Source: Thraustochytrium sp. TN22 (taxonomy: Eukaryota > Sar > Bigyra > Thraustochytrida > Thraustochytriidae). Taken from it: a DNA stretch of 64,000 nt. The notes under the pieces are model-generated. The model was not told the DNA's origin. It was given only the letters and a program-made list of their open reading frames with translations, and made no database searches. Location of the stretch: positions 52,619 to 116,618 of the forward strand of contig JABLUY010000108.1 in assembly GCA_013306675.1 (NCBI GenBank), written 5' to 3'. Position 1 is the first letter of the stretch, and the number at the start of each line of letters is the position of its first letter. Shown piece after piece: positions 27,971 to 35,722 of the stretch. Position numbers and translations under genes: made by a program.

Positions 27971-28455
27971 TCAGGGAGTGGTCTTTAGCGCTTCCTCCCA
28001 GCGAGCTCTTCTTAGCTGTCTACTAGCCAGAGCTAGAGCCAGACGGACTTTTGGACCTGCGTCTCACTCCTGTGCGTTCTCTCGCTCTCTCTCTCTCTCT
28101 CTCTCTCCCTCTCTCCCTCTCTGGCGCTCGCTCTGTGCAAACATCGGTTGCTTGCGATTCATGCCGGAGACAGCGGGCGAGTCATTCGAAGTCAGCGCGG
28201 TGAGTGCGCCCGCTTGACTCTCCTGCCCGTCTGTGACTGTGACTGTGACTATGATCGAGAAAAGGCATTGGCGCCAGCTGCTTTGCAAGCTGAAGGAGCC
28301 AGAGACAGTATCGCACACACATATACAAGCCCGCCCACCTACCGTGTGCTCGCACGCAGCGCCTGCGCCTGCGAGCCATGTCATCATTATAGCTCAACAA
28401 CAACAACAAAAAGCAAAGAACAAATGCATGCCGACCTCGAGAGCTAGCTAGCTAG
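27971..28455. other. convergent intergenic region with (CT)n
   Basis: CT/CTCC run at about 28078-28122, an AACAACAACAAC run near 28395, and GAGCTAGCTAGCTAG at about 28440-28455, directly against the stop of the minus-strand gene. No gene is seen. Confidence 0.6.
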
Positions 28456-29235
28456 TCACCGCACAAAGTGGTCCCAAGCCAGCTCCACAGCCTCGTGCCG
28501 CGTGAAGGCATCCAGCGGAGGCCAACCAGCGTTGCGGGCCTGCACAGCTCCAAGCTGGCAGCCCGAGCCGCGACGGCCCGAGTCGACGTCCACGATCTCG
28601 ACCCACACCGCGGGCAGGACATCATCATTCCCAGCATCCATCAGGCTGCAGAACACGCCGACGGCCAGCCTCAGCGGCGCCAAGCCGCCGACCTCGTCCG
28701 TCGCCGATTGAAGTGCTGAGCTGGCCAGGTCTGCACGCCTGCGCGCCTGCTCGCGAGCGTCCCGCCACGGCACGCGGTCTCTGTCGCCGCTGTCATTCTC
28801 GCCGTGGTCGTCTTTCGCGTCGGGGACGCGCAGAAATACCGGTGCCACGCCAGGCAGGCTCTCGGCAAGAACGTCGCGCACGGCGACGGCGTCGAAGGCG
28901 TCGGCGCCCGCGACCTGGATGAGCGCAAGGCGCTCCTTGTCGAGGTCCCTGGCGAGCGTCCTCGTGAAGCGCCAGCGCCTGTAGAAGCGCAGCGCCTCCC
29001 AGAGCACAAGGCCGGCGGCTACGGAGGCGAGGCCCGCGAGCGCCTCGCGGCTCCCCAGGCGCCACGCGCGCGTGAGCAGGCCCTGCGCGCCGTGGCCGTC
29101 CTCCCCGCGGAGGCCACCGCCATGCTGCAGCTGCAGCTGCTGCTGCTGCTGCTGCTGCCCACCGGCAAGCGTGCCGCGCGCGGGCCCGGGACTGGGCGCG
29201 GACGCGGCACCCGCGGGGCTCCGAGCGCCTTGCAT
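28456..29235 (-). CDS. hypothetical membrane-anchored protein, 259 aa
   Basis: I do not recognise this protein. ATG 29235. Residues 27-33 are a poly-Gln stretch from CTG/CAG repeats. Residues about 64-84 (EALAGLASVAAGLVLWEALRF) could be one transmembrane helix, flanked by basic RRWRFTRTLARDLDKER. The C-terminal 150 residues are mixed and look globular, ending HEAVELAWDHFVR. It is divergent from the orphan gene at 29814. The protein-like composition supports coding, but there is no family evidence. Confidence 0.5.
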   Translation of the reverse strand: MQGARSPAGAASAPSPGPARGTLAGGQQQQQQQLQLQHGGGLRGEDGHGAQGLLTRAWRLGSREALAGLASVAAGLVLWEALRFYRRWRFTRTLARDLDKERLALIQVAGADAFDAVAVRDVLAESLPGVAPVFLRVPDAKDDHGENDSGDRDRVPWRDAREQARRRADLASSALQSATDEVGGLAPLRLAVGVFCSLMDAGNDDVLPAVWVEIVDVDSGRRGSGCQLGAVQARNAGWPPLDAFTRHEAVELAWDHFVR

Positions 29236-29813
29236 CGCGCCGCGCCGCGCACGTGCCTCCTAGCCGGAGGCGGACGACGGTTTTCGCGTTCTGGGCGTCC
29301 CAGACCGAGGCGGACAGCAGAGCCGTCGTCTCCAAGCTCCTCTCCGACGCCCTGCACCGTGCATGGAGCCGCAAGCAACGCCTGCGGCGAGAGGGCGTCT
29401 CGCTCCCGCAAGTGCAAGAATTGTAGGTCTGCACAGCAAGCCTGGGGTCTGTCTGTCCAGGACTGCCCTGCACGAGGTGGCTCGCCTCCCCCACCTCGGG
29501 CTTCCTTCCCCAGCCCACTGCAGCAGGACGAAAGGACTTGCGTCAACGTACTTGCACGTCAACAGCTATGGAGAAAGGGACAGCGTGGCACAGGACAGCC
29601 ACGCTCTCCGACCGGGGCGCCACATCGGTCTAGCTGACTGCGAGCTGCCAGCAAAACCGCAAAAGGCTCCTTTTTTGCCTGCCCATCGGCGACGTCGACT
29701 GCCTGTGCCGTCCAAGAGCGTCCAAGGGAGCCAGGTTCGCTGCAGAGCCCGAACCGCCAGTCAACGGAGGCATCAAGCAAGCCAGCTGAGACCGCGAGTC
29801 GGAGCAGTCCGCG
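29236..29813. other. divergent intergenic region
   Basis: About 580 bp between two divergent orphan genes, expected to hold both promoters. I see no repeat or recognisable motif. Confidence 0.4.
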
Positions 29814-30980
29814 ATGCAGGCCCCGCCGAGCCATCGAGGTGGGTCGCGGTCGCTGGCGCGCATGGCCATCAACAGCGACAGCAAGCTGGGCAGGAACCGG
29901 CGAAAGTCCAAGCAAGGCGAGCTGCAGCGCTTCGACTCCGCCACGCACTTTAGCGTGCACAGGGCCACGCAGTGCGCGGGCTCGCAACAGGGCAGCCTGC
30001 ATGACCTGCCCGCCGCCAGGAGCCGCCGCCGGCCCTCGCAGGAGGACGCCGACCCGGCCGCGCCGCGCGAGATGCCCGCGCTGCCCGCTGTCACCAAGAA
30101 CCACGCTGGGCACACCACCGTGCCGCTCCTGCCGCACGCGGACGCGGACGAGGTTGCTTCCGCCGTGCGCTGCAAGGACCTGCGGCGCCTCGTCGATGGC
30201 AAGGTGCGCTCCTGGGCGCAGGACGCCTCCAGCAACGCCGACTTCGCCGACAGCCTCGGCAGCGGCCTGTCGCGGCTCGCCGCGCTCTGCGGCTCCAGCG
30301 TGCGCTCGCCCGCCTGCGCGTGCGACCCGTGGAAGCTTACCGCTTGTCTGACGGACCAGGAGAACCGCGCGCTCGCCTCGCTCGTGGCCGAGCTTCTCGT
30401 GCGCGAGATGAAGATTCAGCAAGCACGGGATGCCACCAACCGCGACACGGAGACCGCCGAGACCGCCAGCAACGCCACGCGATACACTTTGCAGCGCGAG
30501 CGCGAGCGCGGGGGCGGGGGCGAGGGCCAGAGCGAGAGCGGCACCGCCTCGCCCGCGCCAATGCACCCGCGAATGCGCGAGACCTCGCGTCAGCAGCGCC
30601 GCTCCGGGGCGGCGCCCCGTCCGCTCTCCGTCACAAACCGCCTCATCGCGCTCTCCATGCCGCCGCGCAACGCCCCGAGCGCGGCGCAGAAGCTCCACCC
30701 GCGCCCGCCCACCTCTCGCCGTCCCGTCCCGCGCCACCTGGTCCGCGACGGTGCCGACGACGACGACGGCCCGCCGTTCTCCGGCGCGCACCTGCATGGG
30801 AGCGGCCGCCAGGCCCGCGCCTCGCGCGCCGCAGCCACGCTCCCGCCCAGCGACCAGTTCTGGTCCTTCCTCGCCGCCCAGGGCCTCCATCCGCTGCACG
30901 AGGAGGCCTCCAAGCTCGTCCGCGACCACCTGCGTTCCACGCCGCCGGCGCCCGCCTCCAACTCCATCACCACCGCCTGA
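29814..30980 (+). CDS. hypothetical hydrophilic protein, 388 aa
   Basis: I do not recognise this protein. ATG 29814; a second ATG follows 16 codons later (MAINSDSKLGRNRRKSKQ). It is Arg/Ser/Ala/Pro-rich and mostly disordered. A more ordered part lies at about residues 110-205 (ADEVASAVRCKDLRRLVDG; ENRALASLVAELLVREMKIQ), with five Cys. The C-terminal segment DQFWSFLAAQGLHPLHEEAS looks helical. There is a 456-codon frame on the opposite strand, but its Ala/Gly/Val/Leu-dominated composition is that of an antisense shadow. The strand assignment is likely, not certain. Confidence 0.5.
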   Translation: MQAPPSHRGGSRSLARMAINSDSKLGRNRRKSKQGELQRFDSATHFSVHRATQCAGSQQGSLHDLPAARSRRRPSQEDADPAAPREMPALPAVTKNHAGHTTVPLLPHADADEVASAVRCKDLRRLVDGKVRSWAQDASSNADFADSLGSGLSRLAALCGSSVRSPACACDPWKLTACLTDQENRALASLVAELLVREMKIQQARDATNRDTETAETASNATRYTLQRERERGGGGEGQSESGTASPAPMHPRMRETSRQQRRSGAAPRPLSVTNRLIALSMPPRNAPSAAQKLHPRPPTSRRPVPRHLVRDGADDDDGPPFSGAHLHGSGRQARASRAAATLPPSDQFWSFLAAQGLHPLHEEASKLVRDHLRSTPPAPASNSITTA

Positions 30981-31722
30981 TGGCCGGTCGCGCCCGAGCC
31001 CTGCTAGTAAGTAAGCCTTCGCCTCTGCAAAGGCCCCACGTTGCGCGCCATCGCCGCTGCCGAGGTTTCGCCCAGGCGCGAGCCTCCCGCCGCCATGTCG
31101 CAGTCCTCGCTGAGCAATTAGTCCAACTTATGTGTTGCCCCATGTTCGCCTCCTCCCTCCATCTGCTCCCGCTTCACGGCAGCGCCGCCCCCTTCCGCGC
31201 TCGTCTCCTCGTGCCGTGCGCTGCCGTGCTCGGCGTGCCTCGCTCGCCTCCTCGTGCCTTGCTCGGCTCCCGTTCCGCGCTTCTCTCCTCGAGCCGCGCC
31301 TCGCTCCTCCTCCCTCCTGCCCTGCCTCCCGTCGCGCCGCCGCCCTTGCCGTCGCCGCGCGCCTCGCCTTGCGCCCGTCGCGCCGCCCTGGCCAGCCTGC
31401 TCCGTCTCGTGACTCTCGTCAATGGCAGCACTCGCGTCCCACTGGCCCCGCGTCCCAGCGCCCGCCCGCCGCCGTCCGCGCCCGCACACCGGTGCGCGCA
31501 CACACCGGTGTGCGCTCGCGCAGAAGCCGAGACCGAAGGCGGTGGCGGGTGGCGGCCGCGAGCGTGAGGGTTAGGGCACGATAACTCGAGGCCACGAGCG
31601 GCTGGCGCAAGCAGGGGGAACGCGGGGCGGCGGCGGCGGCGAGGAGCGCGCGGCGGCGGCGGGCGCGCGCGGGCAGAGCGGGAGGAGCGAGAGCGCGCGA
31701 GCGAGCGAGCACAGCCGGCACG
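30981..31722. promoter_or_regulatory. intergenic region and uS19 promoter
   Basis: The first 500 bp are pyrimidine-rich with no credible gene. A short repeat of the CACACCGGTGCGCG type lies at about 31488-31511. The GGGTTAGGG element is at 31568-31576. A GAGCGAGCGAGC run lies directly upstream of the uS19 ATG. Confidence 0.5.
31568..31576. promoter_or_regulatory. telobox-like GGGTTAGGG upstream of RPS15 (uS19)
   Basis: Nine bases identical to the element upstream of RPS15A, 147 bp before the start codon of uS19. Relative to transcription the two copies are in opposite orientation, as is common for teloboxes. Confidence 0.5.
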
Positions 31723-32375
31723 ATGGTAGGTGGCGGCGGGCGCGGGCCGGCCGCCCGCGCGCGCGCTGCGCTGCGCTGCGGCGCGGCGGCGCGGCGCGGC
31801 GGGCGGCGGCGGGCATGGCGGGATGGCTGGCGCGCAGCGACGAGGCGGCGGCCGGGGGCTGGCAGCGGGAGGGCGGGAGACTGACGAGCGCGACGCGCGG
31901 CACGACGCAGGGTGACGAGGAGCCGAAGGAGCTTTCGCTGGAGGAGCAGGCGGCCCTCAAGAAGAAGCGCACCTTTAAGAAGTTCACGTACCGTGGCATT
32001 GACCTCGACAAGCTTCTGGACCTGACCCATGAGGAGCTCATGAAGATGGTCAAGTCCCGCGCGCGGCGGCGGTTCAACCGCGGCCTCAAGCGCAAGCCGA
32101 TGGCGCTCATCAAGAAGCTGCGCAAGGCCAAGAAGGACACCGGCCCCATGGAGAAGCCGGACATCGTCAAGACGCACCTCCGCAACATGATCATCGTCCC
32201 CGAGATGATCGGCAGCATGGTCGGCGTGTACAACGGCAAGACCTTCACCACCGTCGAGATTAAGCCGGAGATGATCGGCCACTACCTGGGCGAGTTCTCT
32301 ATTACCTACAAGCCCATCTCGCACGGCCGCCCGGGTATCGGCGCGACCAACTCCTCGCGCTTCATCCCGCTCTAA
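31723..32375 (+). CDS. RPS15: cytosolic 40S ribosomal protein uS19 (RPS15), 155 aa, one intron
   Basis: The coding sequence is ATG at 31723-31725 joined to 31911-32375. Exon 2 then reads [20 protein letters not shown], the expected N-terminus of eukaryotic uS19. The unspliced frame from 31815 gives a false N-terminal extension ([10 protein letters not shown]...). Landmarks: [18 protein letters not shown], the basic [14 protein letters not shown], and the near-invariant [42 protein letters not shown] at the C-terminus. It sits in the 40S head and contacts the decoding region. Human RPS15 has 145 residues, so 155 is normal. Confidence 0.96.
31726..31910 (+). other. intron of RPS15 directly after the start codon
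   Basis: Donor ATG|GTAGGTGG at 31726, branch-like GACTGACG with its A at 31884, acceptor GACGCAG ending at 31910 (26 nt later). The intron is 185 bp, phase 0, and separates the single ATG codon from the rest of the gene. Removing it restores the conserved protein start. Confidence 0.85.
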
Positions 32376-32540
32376 GCTGAGCGGTGGAAGGAGTGCGCGA
32401 GGAGGCGGGGGCTAGAGACCCTTATCTCATCGAGCTTTGATTGTGCGGTTTTTTTCTTCTTCTTCTTCTACTTGTTGTTGCGTGGTTGGGCGGCCAGAGC
32501 GGCGTGTGAAGACATGCTTATTTTCCCTGCCCCTGCCGAG

Positions 32541-32693
32541 GGCGAGAACGACAGGCATGTGGCGGCGTCAAGCAGCGCTGCGAAGAGAGGTTTGGCATCG
32601 GGCTTGCAAGGCCTTCCGGGTCAGGATCTCCGCAGCAGGAAATCCAAGAAAGGGACAATCAGGAACAGGCAATCCTTTCTGGGTTACATGGCG

Positions 32694-32730
<37 letters not shown>

Positions 32731-32970
32731 CAAACCTCTCAAATCGAGGGCGAGAACGGCGAGGCAAACCTCTCAAATCGAGGGCGAGAACGGCAGGCAT
32801 GTGGCTGCGTCAAGCAGCGCTTGCGGATCTTGCGAAGTGAGGTTTTGGCATCGGCCTTCCGAATCAGGATCTCCGCAGCAGGAAATCCAAGAAAGAGACA
32901 ATCAGGAAACAGGCAATCGTTTCTGGGTTACATGGCGAGGCAGACAGACAGAGAGAGAGGGAGAGAGAGG
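32541..32970. repeat. 242-bp direct repeat downstream of RPS15
   Basis: GGCGAGAACGxCAGGCATGT starts at 32541 and again at 32783. Each copy runs about 170 bp through GGATCTCCGCAGCAGGAAAT and TTTCTGGGTTACATGGCGAG into a GA microsatellite (about 32700-32728 and 32950-32968). Within the spacer a 35-bp unit containing GAGGCAAACCTCTCAAATCG is itself tandemly doubled (about 32727 and 32761). No protein is credible. It may be a mobile-element remnant or a local duplication. Confidence 0.85.
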
Positions 32971-33022
32971 CAAACAAACCTCTCAATCAGCCAGCAGGGA
33001 GGCGCTGTGAGCCGAATGCGTT

Positions 33023-35008
33023 TCAGAGCTCCGCGAGAGGCGCAGTCGCAGCGGCGTGCGCGTCGCAAAAGGTGCGCGCGTCGTCGAGCGAGGCGTCAAG
33101 CGCAAGGTTGAGGTCCTTGAGGGTGGCTGCAATGGACTCCTTAAAGGAGAGGAACTGGTCGACGGCGGAGTGGAGGTCGTCATCGAGCGCCTCGAGCTCC
33201 ACCATGTGCTCTGATGCCTCCGCGGCGACGCGGTCGCGCAGCGCGACGAGCGAGGCGTCCGTCTCGGCGAGCGGCTCGCGCAGCTGCTCCGCCTCGAGCT
33301 GCAGGCGGTGAATGTCCTCCTCGACGGCCTCGGTCTCGGTAGCGCGCTCGGCGAGCTCGGCCTCCATCTCGTCCTTGTCTTGCTGCAGCTGGGCCTCCGC
33401 CTGGTGCAGGCGCTGCTCGAGACCCCGAATCTCGCTGCGCACGGCCTCCTGGGCCTCGTCGTTCTCCTCGACCTTGGCTTGGAGCTCCATGTTGCTGGTG
33501 CGGATCTGGTGGGTCTTCTTGACCGAGTCCTCGCGCAGGTTCTGAAGCGCGGCGGTGATCTCGCCAACGTCGGCGCGCTCCGCCTCGGCGCCAGGCCCGT
33601 CCGCGGCGAGCGGCACCAGCGCGCCGCTGCGCGCATCCAGGCGCAGCTGGATGTCGGCACCCGCTCGCTCGTGGCCCTGGGTGAGCTTGAGCGAGCGCGC
33701 GATGGCATTGTACTCCTCCAGGAGCGCCTCCACGTGCTGCGTGCGCTTGGAGATGGACATCTCGGCGTCCCAGATTTCCTTTTGCAGGTCGTCGCGCTGC
33801 TCGAGCACCTCGTTGCACTCGGCCTCCAGCGAGCGCTTCTCCTGCGTCATGCGCTCCGCGTCGGCCGGGTTCAGCTCCTGCTCGTCCAGCACGGCCTGCA
33901 CCTCGCTGCGCGCCTGCTCGGCCTGCGCAAGCTCAGCCTCCTTGGCGCGCACCTCGGCCTCGCGCTCGCGCACCTTGGCCACCATGATGTCCTTGTTCTC
34001 CAGGAACTGCCGGATCAGCTTGTCCCACTTGAGCTTGTCGCTGGTGAAGTCGCGTTTCCGCTGCTCCAGCTCCGGGATCAGGCTCTGCCGCGCAGACTCC
34101 TGCGCCAGCTCCTCCACCAAGTCGTCGCGCTTGCGCTGCAGGTCGCCGATCTCCTCCTCGATTGCCACATCGCGCTCGCGGAACTTGCCCGCCAGCTCCG
34201 CGTCCAGCTCCTCGTATCGGTTATCGTCGCCGCACAGGAAGCACTGGTACGCCTTGCGGATGTAGGTGAAGAAGATGCGGTCGATGTCGCCCTCGGCATC
34301 GCCGCCCGCCTCCTCCTCCGACAGCCCGGCCAGCTCGTCGTACTCGAGCAGCTCCACGAGCCACACCAGCGACGCCAGCAGCGCCGGCCACGTGTGCGGG
34401 CTGCCCACGGCCGCCAGCGACGTCTTGCTGATGCTGAACGGGTACCGCAGGCCCTTCATCATGGTCGTCACCTCGTCTGCCACCTTGGCGCCAAACCGCC
34501 CGGCCGGGTCCAGCATGCGGAACAGAAACGTCACCATGTGCTCAAAGTCCTTGCCCGTCGGCCTGTGCAGGATCTTGGGCGAGAGCGCCTGGTCGTAGTT
34601 GTGGTCGGCCAGGAACCGGATCAGCGTCTCGATGCACTGCGAGCGGAAGCTCTTCTCGTTCAGAGGCCGCGGGTCGCTCTTGAGCGCGGCGCCGGCCCCC
34701 GCGCCCGGCGCCAGCGACTTGCGCCGCGACGCCACCGACACCGTCGACTGTCTCCGGTTCGCCGCCGTCGCCGACGCCATCTGCTGCTGCAGCGCCATGC
34801 TCGACGTGCCCACCGCCGGCATCATGGACATGCGCTTGTTCGCCTTCGCCTTCTTCACCGTCGTCCCGCCGCCCAGCGAGTACCTGGGCAGCGTCGTGCC
34901 GGGCCCCAGCGACAGCCGCGCGCCGCCGCCCCCGAGGCTGCCGCGCGCGATGTTCATCCTCGACGTCGACACGCGCCCCAGCGCCGGCCGCCGCTGCTGG
35001 CTCTGCAT
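33023..35008 (-). CDS. NDC80: kinetochore protein NDC80/HEC1, 661 aa
   Basis: Subunit of the Ndc80 complex, which binds spindle microtubules at the kinetochore. The N-terminal 110 residues form a basic, Ser/Thr-rich tail (for example KAKANKRMSMMPAVG, RRQSTVSVASRRKSLAPG), the type of tail that Aurora kinase phosphorylates in known homologues. The calponin-homology-like Ndc80 domain is at about 110-230 (EKSFRSQCIETLIRFLADHN; HRPTGKDFEHMVTFLFRMLDP; LRYPFSISKTSL; GSPHTWPALLASLVWLVELL). Residues about 275-640 are coiled coil. The human protein has 642 residues. The start is ATG 35008, about 100 bp downstream (on this strand) of a GA repeat. It is tandem with the DENN gene, whose 3' end lies about 715 bp upstream. 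Confidence 0.95.
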   Translation of the reverse strand: MQSQQRRPALGRVSTSRMNIARGSLGGGGARLSLGPGTTLPRYSLGGGTTVKKAKANKRMSMMPAVGTSSMALQQQMASATAANRRQSTVSVASRRKSLAPGAGAGAALKSDPRPLNEKSFRSQCIETLIRFLADHNYDQALSPKILHRPTGKDFEHMVTFLFRMLDPAGRFGAKVADEVTTMMKGLRYPFSISKTSLAAVGSPHTWPALLASLVWLVELLEYDELAGLSEEEAGGDAEGDIDRIFFTYIRKAYQCFLCGDDNRYEELDAELAGKFRERDVAIEEEIGDLQRKRDDLVEELAQESARQSLIPELEQRKRDFTSDKLKWDKLIRQFLENKDIMVAKVREREAEVRAKEAELAQAEQARSEVQAVLDEQELNPADAERMTQEKRSLEAECNEVLEQRDDLQKEIWDAEMSISKRTQHVEALLEEYNAIARSLKLTQGHERAGADIQLRLDARSGALVPLAADGPGAEAERADVGEITAALQNLREDSVKKTHQIRTSNMELQAKVEENDEAQEAVRSEIRGLEQRLHQAEAQLQQDKDEMEAELAERATETEAVEEDIHRLQLEAEQLREPLAETDASLVALRDRVAAEASEHMVELEALDDDLHSAVDQFLSFKESIAATLKDLNLALDASLDDARTFCDAHAAATAPLAEL

Positions 35009-35107
35009 CCTGCCGCCGCCGCGCTGCCGCGCTCGCTCGCCGCCGCCGCCGCCGCGCCGCCGCCCCCGCGCGCGCGCCCGCTCGCCGTCCTGGCTTTGCC
35101 GCTCTTC

Positions 35108-35156
<49 letters not shown>

Positions 35157-35722
35157 ACTTTTAGCGGCCGTTACAGCCGCGCCGCCGCCGCACCGGACCC
35201 GGCGCGGGCGCCGCGCCAGAGCAGGCGGGTGGTGCGCGTGGTGCGCTGCGCGCGACCCGGCGCACGCGTTGAATTTTTCCCTTCCCTTCAAAGTTCCAGG
35301 CCCTTCCAGCCTCAGCAGCGACGCTTGGAGAATGCGCAGCTCGCGTGTCGCTTGCGCTGAAGAAAGCTAGGGAGCGAGCCGGAGAAGAATGAGCCAGGAA
35401 GGGGGTCTGACTTTGAGGGAGACTTTGCGGTTTGAGCGAGGAAAGCTCTGCGTTCTGCGCGAGGAAAGGATTGCTTTGCGCGGCGCGAGTCAGCCTGCCA
35501 GCCTGCCAGCCTGCCTGCCTATTTGCTTGGCTGCAGCTTTCTTCTTCTTCTCACATCACGTCAGCATCATCATCGTCATCATCATCACAAAATCTACTTT
35601 GTCAGGAATGAGGCAAGAGTTGTTGCCCGCCGCCAGTGGCAGGGCGAGTATTTTGCATGCCACGCGTATTGCTACTTCGCGAGGCGCTCAGGCGCTCAGG
35701 CGCTCCGTAAGGACGCCGAAAG
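35009..35722. promoter_or_regulatory. NDC80 upstream region with (CT)n
   Basis: A 46-bp CT (GA on the sense strand) repeat at 35108-35153 about 100 bp before the NDC80 ATG, then GC-rich sequence, then AT-richer sequence with a CATCATCAT run (about 35565-35586) and GCCTGCCA units (about 35495-35520). No gene is seen. Confidence 0.6.

Noticed and set aside
29559-30929. 456-codon minus-strand frame
   Set aside because: Composition (Ala/Gly/Val/Leu) is that of an antisense shadow; the plus-strand frame is more protein-like, though neither has a family match.
31815-31910. Genomic N-terminus [10 protein letters not shown] of uS19
   Set aside because: It lies inside an intron with good donor, branch and acceptor; splicing restores the conserved start.
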